A DNA stretch of 24,345 bases from the NCBI GenBank assembly GCA_900765525.1, contig CAAFRY010000123.1, forward strand, positions 1 through 24,345, written 5' to 3'. The DNA comes from an uncultured Blautia sp. GTDB lineage: Bacteria > Bacillota > Clostridia > Lachnospirales > Lachnospiraceae. Both the position numbers and the translations under genes were made by a program. The notes beneath the pieces are model-generated. The model searched no databases, was not told where the DNA came from, and saw nothing but the letters and a program-made list of their open reading frames with translations. The first letter of the stretch is position 1; each line of letters opens with the position of its first letter. Of this stretch, positions 1 to 7,465 are shown piece by piece.

Positions 1-25
1 CTCATTCAAGTGCCTTGCAGAAATG
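1..25 (-). repeat. Partial inverted copy of the dispersed hairpin repeat
   Basis: Read on the minus strand, this stretch gives CATTTCTGCAAGGC followed by GAATGAG. It resembles the repeat copy at the right edge of the window (TCATTCTGCAAGGC, GGAGGAATGAG, 24287-24312). It is cut by the window start, so its full extent is unknown. It suggests that the left edge holds more than one piece of the same repeat family, in opposite orientations. No gene is visible in 1-218. Confidence 0.4.
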
Positions 26-52
26 CATATTTAGCTCCTTCCGACTCTTCGA

Positions 53-180
53 CCTCTGCCATCGAAATTTTGTCCATTTTCAAGGCAGAGGATTGAGGCG
101 TACTGGACGTACGCCGACTGAGAATAACGTAGAAAATGGGCAAAATTACATGGCAGAGGCGTTTGGCCCTTTGTATACTG
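53..180. repeat. Dispersed foldback repeat (MITE/REP-like) with inner hairpin
   Basis: Positions 53-80 and 133-159 form an imperfect terminal inverted repeat of about 27 bp; both outer ends read CCTCTGCCAT inward. Between them lies a perfect 7-bp hairpin, GGCGTAC-TGGAC-GTACGCC (97-115). The tail 158-180 recurs at 23387-23409 with one mismatch. The core 81-129 recurs in diverged form at 24295-24344, where the inner stem is kept by compensatory changes. No transposase is encoded, so this is a non-autonomous or RNA-structured repeat. It lies directly upstream of the fucosidase operon and may carry part of its leader or promoter; a TATACT at 174-179 is the only -10-like hexamer I see and it lacks a good -35. 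Confidence 0.65.
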
Positions 181-218
181 AAGGTACAGATGCATGGTAT
201 AGAGAAAGGAAATAATAG

Positions 219-1529
219 ATGTATAAGTTTGACCGGAATGATTATGAAAAAAGAGTAAAGTGGTACCAGGAGGCCAGATTCGGAATGTTTATCCATTGGG
301 GCCTTTACGCCATACCAGCCAGAGGAGAATGGGTAAGGAGTACAGAAGAGATTCCAAAGGAAGATTACATGAAGTATTTCCACGCTTTTGACCCTGTGGA
401 TTACGACCCTGTGAAATGGGCCAAAGCAGCTAAAAGGGCGGGCATGAAGTATGTGGTTCTGACAGCTAAACACCATGACGGGTTCTGTCTCTTTGACAGT
501 CAGTATACGGATTTTAAATCTACGAATACAAAATGGGGCCGAGACATAGTGGCGGAATTTGTGGAGGCAGTCCGTGGGGAAGGCTTAAAGGTAGGGCTGT
601 ATTTTTCTCTCTTGGATTGGTATCACCAGGATTATCCTCATTACGGAGATAAGAACCATCCCATGAGGAACAGAAAGGAATATAGCAATGAAAATCGGAA
701 CTTCCAACGGTATCTGGAATATATGCATAACCAGGTGAGAGAGATTTGCACCAATTATGGAAAGCTGGATATTCTCTGGTTTGATTTTTCCTATGACAAT
801 CTAAGAGGTGAGGCCTGGAAAGCAGGGGAATTGATAGATATGGTCAGGAGCCTTCAGCCGGATGTGATTATTGACAATCGCCTGGAGGTCAGCGGTGAGG
901 GTTATGGCTCTTTGGCTTCGGGAAACCCGGCTCCCTGGCACGGAGATTTTGTCAGCCCGGAGCAGATGATTCCCCCTAACGGGATTCAGGATGTCAATGG
1001 CAAGGATATGGTGTGGGAAGCCTGTGTTACCATGAATAATAACTGGGGCTATCATGCTCAGGATAATTTCTTTAAGCCGGCTTCCATGTTGATTAAGAAG
1101 CTGGTGGAGTGTGTCTCCAAGGGCGGAAATATGCTTCTGAACGTAGGACCGGACGCTAAGGGTAATATACCGGAGGAATCGATGAAGCGGCTGGAAATCA
1201 TAGGAAAATGGATGGAAAAAAATAAGGAAAGTATTTATGGATGCGGGAAGGCGGATATGGAGAAGCCGGATTACGGAAGAGTGACAAAGAGGGGAAACTG
1301 CCTGTATTTACATGTATATGAGAATTCTATAGGTCCGCTGCCTATTCTGGGAGTAGCTAAGGAACAGGTAGAATCTATACAATATCTCAGTACAGGAGCA
1401 GAGATTCCTGTGTCTGCAAGCTGGGTTCACAGCGATTATCCGGAAATCCTTTTCGCAGATTTAGGACCGAACCCGGTGCTTCCGGATGAAATAGATACGG
1501 TTCTGAAGCTTACCCTGAAGACAGAGTAA
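219..1529 (+). CDS. GH29 alpha-L-fucosidase, cytoplasmic
   Basis: This 436-aa protein hydrolyses terminal alpha-L-fucose from oligosaccharides or glycoconjugates. It shows the GH29 signature near the N-terminus (RFGMFIHWGLYAIPARGEW, residues about 21-39), the K-HHDGF block (about 84-89) and LDILWFDFSYDN, in which D189 fits the family nucleophile. A later MVWEACVTMNNNWGYH block is also family-typical. The start ATG follows a GAAAGGAAA ribosome binding site by about 7 nt. There is no signal peptide and no C-terminal carbohydrate-binding module, so it should act on imported substrate. It heads a compact operon, with 14 nt to the DeoR-type regulator. The GH29 subfamily (broad, or alpha-1,3/4-specific) cannot be fixed by eye. 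Confidence 0.95.
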   Translation: MYKFDRNDYEKRVKWYQEARFGMFIHWGLYAIPARGEWVRSTEEIPKEDYMKYFHAFDPVDYDPVKWAKAAKRAGMKYVVLTAKHHDGFCLFDSQYTDFKSTNTKWGRDIVAEFVEAVRGEGLKVGLYFSLLDWYHQDYPHYGDKNHPMRNRKEYSNENRNFQRYLEYMHNQVREICTNYGKLDILWFDFSYDNLRGEAWKAGELIDMVRSLQPDVIIDNRLEVSGEGYGSLASGNPAPWHGDFVSPEQMIPPNGIQDVNGKDMVWEACVTMNNNWGYHAQDNFFKPASMLIKKLVECVSKGGNMLLNVGPDAKGNIPEESMKRLEIIGKWMEKNKESIYGCGKADMEKPDYGRVTKRGNCLYLHVYENSIGPLPILGVAKEQVESIQYLSTGAEIPVSASWVHSDYPEILFADLGPNPVLPDEIDTVLKLTLKTE

Positions 1530-1543
1530 AGAGGAAACGGATA

Positions 1544-2305
1544 ATGTTTACAGAGGAAAGACTTAGTGAAATTGAAAAACGCCTTCGCAGCAGGGGCAAG
1601 GTTAAGGTAAAGGAATTAAGCGAATATTTCCAGGTGACGGAGGACTGCATTCGTAAAGACCTGAAAATCCTGGAAAATGCAGGTAAATTAAAGAGAACCT
1701 ATGGGGGAGCCATACTTTCCCAGGATTATCCTTTGGAGAGAGACGTTATAGACAGGCGGAACTACCATTTGGAGAATAAAAAAATAATTGCCCGGAAGGC
1801 TTTTCAGCTGATTCGGGATGGAGAGACTATATTTCTGGATATTTCTACCACAAATATTGAATTGGCCCGTCTTCTGGCAGAATCGGGAAAACGAGTGGAA
1901 GCAGTCAGCAACATGATTGATATTGTACAGATATTAGGTACAGGCAGAAATATTACGGCCATCAGTACCGGAGGGATTATGTACCGGACGGTCAATGGAT
2001 TTATGGGTGCCGCCGCTATAGAGGCCATTAAGAGATACAGCTTTGATAAGGTTTTTGTGGGATGCTGCGGTATGGATATGATGAGCCATTCTTTTACCAC
2101 CATGGGTGTAGAAGACGGACTTACTAAAAAGGCGGCCATTTCCAGCGGAAGGCACAAGTATATTGTAATGGAACGGGAAAAGTTTTATTTTAATGAATCC
2201 TACAAATATGCAGAGTTGGATGAAGTGGACGGAATTATTACAGAGGAATATCCTGATGAGAGTGTGAAAAATATATTGGATTCCTATGGAGTGACTTTAT
2301 ATTGA
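1544..2305 (+). CDS. DeoR-family transcriptional regulator
   Basis: This 253-aa protein has an N-terminal DeoR helix-turn-helix (residues about 3-57, with GKVKVKELSEYFQVTEDCIRKDLKILE and then RTYGGAIL). A C-terminal DeoR sensor domain follows (about 75-235), of the ISOCOT fold that binds phosphorylated sugars or sugar metabolites. ATG 1544 is preceded by GAGGAAAC. Because it sits inside the fucosidase operon, it probably represses this operon in response to a sugar-phosphate such as one derived from fucose; the ligand is inference. Several DeoR-family members regulate fucose or other monosaccharide pathways. The downstream gene starts 40 nt later with its own GGAAGGAG site. Confidence 0.9.
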   Translation: MFTEERLSEIEKRLRSRGKVKVKELSEYFQVTEDCIRKDLKILENAGKLKRTYGGAILSQDYPLERDVIDRRNYHLENKKIIARKAFQLIRDGETIFLDISTTNIELARLLAESGKRVEAVSNMIDIVQILGTGRNITAISTGGIMYRTVNGFMGAAAIEAIKRYSFDKVFVGCCGMDMMSHSFTTMGVEDGLTKKAAISSGRHKYIVMEREKFYFNESYKYAELDEVDGIITEEYPDESVKNILDSYGVTLY

Positions 2306-2345
2306 TGCTCTCAGTTAAGTCCCAAGAGTCGGAAGGAGTGAAAAA

Positions 2346-3104
2346 ATGAAGCGTTTTATTTTAGAGGCCTGTGCGGATTCTGCGGAATCTGTGGAGGCAG
2401 CACAAAAAGGAGGGGCAGACAGAATTGAACTGTGCGGGAACCTGATTATAGGAGGAACCACCCCCAGTCCCTGTCTGTTTCAGGAAATAAGGAAGCATAC
2501 AGATATTAGAATCCATGTGCTGATTCGTCCCAGGTTTGGAGATTTTTGCTATACGGACCATGAGTTTCAGATTATGAAGGAAGAGATTAAAATGTTCCGC
2601 AGTTTGGGAGCAGAGGGAGTAGTCTTTGGTATCCTGAAACCGGACGGAAGTTTAAATAAAGAGCAGATGGGGGAGCTGGCCGAAGAGGCCGGGGATATGT
2701 GGATGACCCTTCACCGGGCTTTTGACGTGTGCAGAGACCCGTATAAGGCCCTGGAAGAGGCTGTGGAGCTGGGGTTCGATACAATCCTTACCTCCGGTCA
2801 AAAGGACGCCTGCAGAGAAGGAATTCCACTGCTGCAAAGGCTGAAGGAGCAGAGCCGGGGAAGAATCCAGCTTCAGGCCGGAGCCGGCGTCAGCGCAGAG
2901 GTAATAGAGGAGATTTACCGGGAAACGGGAATCATGGCCTACCATATGTCGGGAAAACGAACCCTGGACAGCAGTATGCAGTTCCGTACGGAAAATGTGA
3001 ATATGGGACAGCCGTCTATCAGTGAGTATGAAATTTTCCGTACAGATGAAGAGAAAATCAGGGCAGCCAGAAGCGTTTTAGACAGACTTTCAGCCCAGGG
3101 ATAA
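2346..3104 (+). CDS. cutC: CutC-family TIM-barrel protein
   Basis: This 252-aa protein matches CutC along its length: LEACADSAESVEAAQKGGADRIELCGNL at the N-terminus, then IHVLIRPRFGDFCYT, GAEGVVFGIL, LHRAFDVC, ILTSGQ and a QAGAGV block before AYHMSG. CutC was named for copper homeostasis in E. coli, but that role is disputed and the conserved pocket looks enzymatic. Here it lies between a sugar regulator and a transglutaminase-fold protein, with no copper genes nearby. That context favours an unknown step in glycoconjugate breakdown. The next gene begins 11 nt downstream. Confidence 0.93.
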   Translation: MKRFILEACADSAESVEAAQKGGADRIELCGNLIIGGTTPSPCLFQEIRKHTDIRIHVLIRPRFGDFCYTDHEFQIMKEEIKMFRSLGAEGVVFGILKPDGSLNKEQMGELAEEAGDMWMTLHRAFDVCRDPYKALEEAVELGFDTILTSGQKDACREGIPLLQRLKEQSRGRIQLQAGAGVSAEVIEEIYRETGIMAYHMSGKRTLDSSMQFRTENVNMGQPSISEYEIFRTDEEKIRAARSVLDRLSAQG

Positions 3105-3115
3105 GGAGATAGCGC

Positions 3116-5566
3116 ATGTTTTTAGAAAGTAAAAGAGAAGAAATATTGGAAGCCTATGAAAAACTGGCCAGGGAATTTCCGCTTATATTCAAGAAAGGGG
3201 AAGAGGTAATCGAAAGGTCCAGTCCCAATGAGGCTATGGCCCTTCGATATTTTTACACGGTAATGCCCCTCAGCGACATGGAAAATTATGACGTGGAGAC
3301 TTTTTTAGATTTTGCCAGACAGGGGGTATATCTCTGGGATAATGTTGCCTGGGTAAAGGACCTTCCTCTGGATATTTTTCTTAACTATGTGCTGCACTAC
3401 AGGGTAAATGAGGAGGAAATACGGCCCTGCAGACAGGAATTCTGGAGACAGATTAAAGACAGAATCCGTGGGAAAAAGCCCATGGAGGCGGCGCTGGAAA
3501 TCAATTATTGGTGCGCCCAGGAGGCCACCTATCAAAGCGGAGACGAGAGAACACTGTCCGCCCGGGCTGTGTATGAGAGAGGCTACGGACGCTGCGGAGA
3601 GGAGTCAGTGTTTTATGTGAATGCCCTGCGAAGTGCGGGAATTCCTGCCAGACAAGTCTATGTACCCAGGTGGTCCCATTGCGATGACAACCATGCATGG
3701 GTAGAATTCTGGTGTGAGGGAAGCTGGTATTTTACAGGGGCCTGTGAGCCTTTCCTGGTACCCGGCAAGGGATGGTTTACCAATGCAGCATCCAGGGCTA
3801 TGCTGGTTCATTCCAGAGTCTTTGGGGAGAACTGCCAGCCGGAGGAAAACGCAGGAAAAGAGGGTATGGTACAGAGCTTCAACCAGCTGGAGCGATATGC
3901 ACGCACCAGGAAAATTACGGTGTGGGTAAAGGATGAACAGGGACATCCGGTAAAGGGTGCCAGAGTAAAATTCCAGGTACTAAATATGGCGAAATATTAT
4001 ACCTGTGCAGAGTTTCCCTCAGATGAAGAGGGAAAGGTGCAGTTCTTAACAGGGCTGGGAACGATATATATTTATGTAAACGATAAAGGCTTACATGGAG
4101 AGTTAAATGCAGATGCAAGTAAGGCAGATACTTTTACTGTTGTTCTGAAAGAAAGAGGAAGAGAAACAGATTGGCAAGAGGTTGACATAATTTCACCGAA
4201 GGATGAACCTGTTAATCCGGATACTTCCACCAGGGAACAGACAGAAGAAGGGAAAAAGAAAGCCGCCCAGGGGGAGGAAATCCGCAGAACCCGAAAAAAT
4301 GGCTGGGAGAATCCGGAGGTCCGGCTGTTCTTGGATGCTGACAGGGAGACGGCTTCTCTCAGGAAAGCCATGATAGAGAACCTGAGCAAAAAGGATTTAA
4401 CGGATTTGAAGCAGGAAATTTTAGAAGAGCATCTGGCTTGGGCCATGCCTTATAAGGATAAGGTGAATCCGGAGCTTTTCGTGAAATATATTTTAAACCC
4501 CAGAGTGGAGCATGAAATCCTGGGAACTTACAGAGAAGAAATCATGAATGCCTTTACCTCAGAGGAGACAGTGAAATTCCGGGAAGAACCGGAAACCCTG
4601 TGGCAGGCCATAGACAGCCGTATCCGGGAGCTTCCGGACAGGGAAAGGCAAAGTGTGATTACCATGCCAGGCCCTTGTATAAAATACGGTATGGGCAGCA
4701 GGAAATCAAAAGAAATTCTTTTTGTGGCAGCAGCCAGGACTATGGGAATCTGTGCCAGATATAATACTTCTTATGAGACTATAGAATACTGGAAGAAGGA
4801 CAAATTTGTTCCTGTGCTTCCTGAAGAAAAGAGGACAGCCAGCCTTATCCTGGAGAACAGAGAAAATACAGACTGGAAGTATTTCCAGAATTGGAGCCTT
4901 GGCCGGTTAAAGGAAGGGGAGTATGTGTCTCTGAAGCTGGAGCAGATTTCCTGGAAGGACAGCCTGAGACTGGAACTGCCTCAGGGACAGTACCGTTTGA
5001 TTACGGTGAACCGTCTGCCAAACGGAAATATTTTTGCCCTGCAGAAAGAGTTTTCTCTGTCTGAAGGACAGGAGAGAAGTGAGGAGCTTTGTCTGAGGAA
5101 GGCTAATCTGGAGGATATGCTGGAAAGCCTTACCCTTCCGGAATTTTTCCTGCAGGATGGGAAGGGACAGTCTGTAAGTTCTGCAGCCCTTACCCGTGGC
5201 GGCAAACATATTTTCCTGTGGCTGGAAGAAGGATGTGAACCCACAGAGCATATTTTAAATGAGATGATGGAGCAGGAGGAAGCCTTCCGGGAATATGAAG
5301 ATAGGATTTCCTTTGCAGTCAGAAGCAGGGAGGCTTTAAATACCCCTACATTATCCAAGGCCTTGAAACGGCTTCCGGGGATTTCTGTTTACTATGACAG
5401 CTTTGGGGAAAACGTAGAGCTGCTGGGAAGAAGAGTCTATGTGGACCATGAAAAACTTCCCCTGATTATCGTGACAAAGGGCGAAAACCAGGCTATCTAT
5501 GGCACCAGCGGCTATAATGTAGGTACAGGAAGTATGCTTTTGCGCCTGATGGGAGAGGAAGTTTAG
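3116..5566 (+). CDS. Transglutaminase-fold protein with Ig-like and redoxin-like domains
   Basis: This 816-aa protein has no signal peptide. The transglutaminase-like core (residues about 130-240) contains GYGRCGEES (C160), DNHAWVEFW (H193) and WYFTGACEP (E211). The usual third residue of the Cys-His-Asp triad is Asp, so this Glu is unusual. Residues about 265-345 look like a beta-sandwich (TVWVKDEQGHPVKGARVKF onward). A charged linker follows (about 350-395), then a helical region. The last 140 residues resemble a thioredoxin-like/redoxin fold (LPEFFLQDGKGQSV, then IFLWLEEGCEPTEH) without a CXXC pair. The fold is shared by proteases and by peptide:N-glycanase, so it may cleave peptides or glycan-peptide links. 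The M28 peptidase gene follows after 3 nt. Confidence 0.8.
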   Translation: MFLESKREEILEAYEKLAREFPLIFKKGEEVIERSSPNEAMALRYFYTVMPLSDMENYDVETFLDFARQGVYLWDNVAWVKDLPLDIFLNYVLHYRVNEEEIRPCRQEFWRQIKDRIRGKKPMEAALEINYWCAQEATYQSGDERTLSARAVYERGYGRCGEESVFYVNALRSAGIPARQVYVPRWSHCDDNHAWVEFWCEGSWYFTGACEPFLVPGKGWFTNAASRAMLVHSRVFGENCQPEENAGKEGMVQSFNQLERYARTRKITVWVKDEQGHPVKGARVKFQVLNMAKYYTCAEFPSDEEGKVQFLTGLGTIYIYVNDKGLHGELNADASKADTFTVVLKERGRETDWQEVDIISPKDEPVNPDTSTREQTEEGKKKAAQGEEIRRTRKNGWENPEVRLFLDADRETASLRKAMIENLSKKDLTDLKQEILEEHLAWAMPYKDKVNPELFVKYILNPRVEHEILGTYREEIMNAFTSEETVKFREEPETLWQAIDSRIRELPDRERQSVITMPGPCIKYGMGSRKSKEILFVAAARTMGICARYNTSYETIEYWKKDKFVPVLPEEKRTASLILENRENTDWKYFQNWSLGRLKEGEYVSLKLEQISWKDSLRLELPQGQYRLITVNRLPNGNIFALQKEFSLSEGQERSEELCLRKANLEDMLESLTLPEFFLQDGKGQSVSSAALTRGGKHIFLWLEEGCEPTEHILNEMMEQEEAFREYEDRISFAVRSREALNTPTLSKALKRLPGISVYYDSFGENVELLGRRVYVDHEKLPLIIVTKGENQAIYGTSGYNVGTGSMLLRLMGEEV

Positions 5567-5569
5567 AAA

Positions 5570-7012
5570 ATGAAAGGCAGAGAAACCAGGAGCAGAGAAA
5601 TGAACGGCAGAGAAGCAAGAGACGGAGAAATGCGGGATAGAGAAGCGAGGGACGGAGAAATACGGGACGGGGAAGCAAGAGACGGAGAAATAAGGGGAAG
5701 AGAAGTAAGAGACAGAGAAATAAGGAGTAGAGAAGCAAGAGATGGAGAAATACGGGACAGGGAAGCAAGGCACAGAGAAATAAGCGGCGGCAGACAGTAC
5801 CGCTTTATGGAGAACTTTGCCTATAGCAGAGAGGCGGGCACCAAGGGTGAGGAGCAGGCAGCCAAAAGAATCTGCAGGGAATTGGAGGAAATGGGACTGC
5901 ATCCGAAAATAGAACCCTTTTCCTTTGAGACCTTCCGTGTAGCCGAAGAAAGTCTGAAGGCTTTGGAACCTTATGAAAAAGAATATCCGGTAAGGGCATA
6001 TCTGAACACTTCAAACACAAAGCCTGAAGGACTTACAGGAGAGTTTTTGTACGGAGAAAACGGGGATGAAATAAGCCTTTCCCTGGCAGAGAATAAAATC
6101 CTGCTTTTAAATGGCACGGTGCGCAGAGATATGTATGAGAAGCTGAAAAAAGCAGGAGCTTTAGGCTTCCTTACCCTCTGGGGAGGCCCGCTGGATGAAG
6201 GGGAAGATAAGGCACCTCAGCCTCAGACTCTGAGAGGAGTCAGGAATCCTCAGCTTCCGGGCGCCTGTATCCACTATAATGATGCCAGGGAACTGGTAGA
6301 AAAAGGTGCAAAAAGGCTGAAGCTGGCCATTATCCAGGAAAAGCAGGAGCAAATTTCTCATAATGTGCGGGTTTCTATACCTGGTACAGACAAGAGCCAG
6401 GAGATTCTTACCCTTACCGCTCATTATGATTCTGTTCCCCAGGGGCCGGGGGCTTACGATAATATGGCAGGATGTGCCATTATCATGGAGCTGTGCCGGT
6501 ATTTTGCAAAGCACAGGCCCCGGAGGACCATGGAGTTTATCTGGTTTGGAGCAGAGGAAAAAGGACTCTTAGGAAGTCTGGCCTATACGGAACAGCACCG
6601 GGAAGAATTGAAATTTCATAAGTTTAACATGAATGTAGACTTGGCAGGGCAGCTCATAGGCGGAAATGTCATAGGCGTTACAGGAGACAAAAAAATCTGC
6701 GGCATGATTTTAGATATGGTAAGAGAGGAAAACATCGGAGTTTCTTTTAAAAACCAGATATGGGGAAGCGACTCCAACACCTTTGCATGGAAAGGCATCC
6801 CTGCTATGACTCTAAACCGGGACGGCTTTGGTATGCATACCAGACATGATACCCTGGAGATGATTTCTCCCTGGTCTTTGGAGAGAAGCGCAAGGCTTTT
6901 GTGCTGCCTGGCAGATAAACTGGGCAACATAGAAGAAATTCCCTTTCCCAGGGATATTCCCCAGGAGATGAGGGATGAGCTGGAGAAATATTTTGAGGAT
7001 ATGGTATGCTGA
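5570..7012 (+). CDS. M28-family metallopeptidase with charged repeat N-terminus
   Basis: This 480-aa protein has an apparently complete two-metal M28 site: H285 and D287 in AHYDS, D297 in YDNMAG, E329/E330 in FGAEEKG, D357 in NVDLAG and H423 in GMHTRHDT. The family mostly comprises aminopeptidases, and the M28 domain begins near residue 80 (MENFAYSREAGTKGEEQAA). Residues 4-73 are 14 tandem pentapeptides. I kept the ATG at 5570 because GGGAGAGGAAG lies just upstream and overlaps the end of the previous gene; the internal Met at 5807 has no visible ribosome binding site. No signal peptide is seen. It probably trims peptides released by the upstream transglutaminase-fold protein. It is the last gene of the operon. 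Confidence 0.88.
   Translation: MKGRETRSREMNGREARDGEMRDREARDGEIRDGEARDGEIRGREVRDREIRSREARDGEIRDREARHREISGGRQYRFMENFAYSREAGTKGEEQAAKRICRELEEMGLHPKIEPFSFETFRVAEESLKALEPYEKEYPVRAYLNTSNTKPEGLTGEFLYGENGDEISLSLAENKILLLNGTVRRDMYEKLKKAGALGFLTLWGGPLDEGEDKAPQPQTLRGVRNPQLPGACIHYNDARELVEKGAKRLKLAIIQEKQEQISHNVRVSIPGTDKSQEILTLTAHYDSVPQGPGAYDNMAGCAIIMELCRYFAKHRPRRTMEFIWFGAEEKGLLGSLAYTEQHREELKFHKFNMNVDLAGQLIGGNVIGVTGDKKICGMILDMVREENIGVSFKNQIWGSDSNTFAWKGIPAMTLNRDGFGMHTRHDTLEMISPWSLERSARLLCCLADKLGNIEEIPFPRDIPQEMRDELEKYFEDMVC
5579..5788 (+). repeat. In-frame 15-bp tandem repeat (14 pentapeptide units)
   Basis: Fourteen 15-bp units encode [R/G]-E-[A/I/M/V/T]-R-[D/S/G] pentads such as REARD and GEIRD. The A-type and I-type units often alternate, giving a 30-bp higher-order period. 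Because the unit is a multiple of three, gain or loss of copies would keep the M28 reading frame. The encoded stretch is almost entirely Arg, Glu, Asp and Gly, and could form a long charged helix. Confidence 0.9.
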
Positions 7013-7185
7013 AGGTAGGATAAGAAGAAAGCATTTGGGCAGGGAGAGCCTTAGCCATAAGCGAAAATTTGGCTGGATAAGTAGTGGAAAAGCAGCATAG
7101 GCTGGGAATATGAGCTGTATGGCTGAATCAATACGGCCGGATAAACAGGCGGTAAAATCCGGATAAACAGACCGAAAAAATCTCC
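7013..7185. other. Intergenic stretch with degenerate GGATAA repeats, no gene seen
   Basis: GGATAA occurs at 7018, 7075, 7139 and 7161. CCGGATAAACAG is directly repeated at 7137-7148 and 7159-7170. I see no convincing coding sequence and no clear U-tract terminator after the M28 gene, so where the first operon ends is uncertain. It may be a decayed tandem repeat. Confidence 0.45.
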
Positions 7186-7214
7186 TTGCCAAAATGCAGA
7201 ACTTATAGTATCAT
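7186..7214 (+). promoter_or_regulatory. Candidate promoter of tRNA-Arg
   Basis: TTGCCA (7186-7191) and TATCAT (7209-7214) are 17 bp apart, placing transcription start about 15 nt before the tRNA. The match to sigma-70 consensus is fair. No other promoter-like pair was seen between the M28 stop and the tRNA. Confidence 0.55.
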
Positions 7215-7237
7215 AGTAAGGCAGGAATTTTATATAG

Positions 7238-7309
7238 GTTCCCTTAGTTAAATGGATATAACAAGCGCCTCCTAAGCGCTAGTTGTGAGTTCGATTCTCG
7301 CAGGGAACG
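7238..7309 (+). tRNA. tRNA-Arg (anticodon CCU, reads AGG)
   Basis: The cloverleaf is complete. The acceptor stem GTTCCCT (7238-7244) pairs with AGGGAAC (7302-7308). The D stem is GTTA/TAAC. The anticodon stem AGCGC/GCGCT encloses the loop CTCCTAA, with anticodon CCT at 7271-7273. The T stem GTGAG/CTCGC encloses TTCGATT. The discriminator base is G7309 and CCA is not encoded. AGG is used often in the neighbouring genes. It stands alone, with its own promoter-like sequence and terminator. Confidence 0.95.
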
Positions 7310-7318
7310 TGGTTGAAA

Positions 7319-7358
7319 CGCCGAAGATTTTGAGAGTTCAAAATTTTCGGTGTTTTTT
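7319..7358 (+). terminator. Intrinsic terminator after tRNA-Arg
   Basis: CGCCGAAGATTTT (7319-7331) pairs with AAAATTTTCGGTG (7340-7352) through 13 bp with two G-U wobbles. A run of six T follows at 7353-7358. Confidence 0.88.
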
Positions 7359-7382
7359 ATTTCCCCATATTTCCCTATATTT

Positions 7383-7411
7383 TTTAAACAAAATCTAAAA
7401 AATGCTATAAT
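7383..7411 (+). promoter_or_regulatory. Promoter of the two-component system, with a shared motif
   Basis: TTTAAA (7383-7388), a 17-bp spacer and TATAAT (7406-7411) with an extended TGC just upstream make a strong promoter about 50 nt before the regulator start. AACAAAATCTA (7387-7397) overlaps the -35/spacer and recurs at the same relative position upstream of the second binding-protein gene (12266-12276). Confidence 0.7.
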
Positions 7412-7465
7412 GAAAAAGTGTAATTTCTATGCTATCCTTTAGAAAAATTGAAGGGGATGTGGAGA

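Noticed and set aside
6..476. 156-aa minus-strand and 66-aa plus-strand frames at the left edge
   Set aside because: They run through the foldback repeat and the antisense of the fucosidase start; there are no recognisable domains.
5351..5902. 183-aa minus-strand open frame rich in Phe/Ser/Pro/Cys repeats
   Set aside because: It is the antisense of the M28 tandem repeat; it has no ribosome binding site logic and mirrors the 15-bp units.
7238..7309. tRNA-Arg as integration site of a genomic island
   Set aside because: No integrase gene and no second copy of the tRNA 3' end were found in the window.
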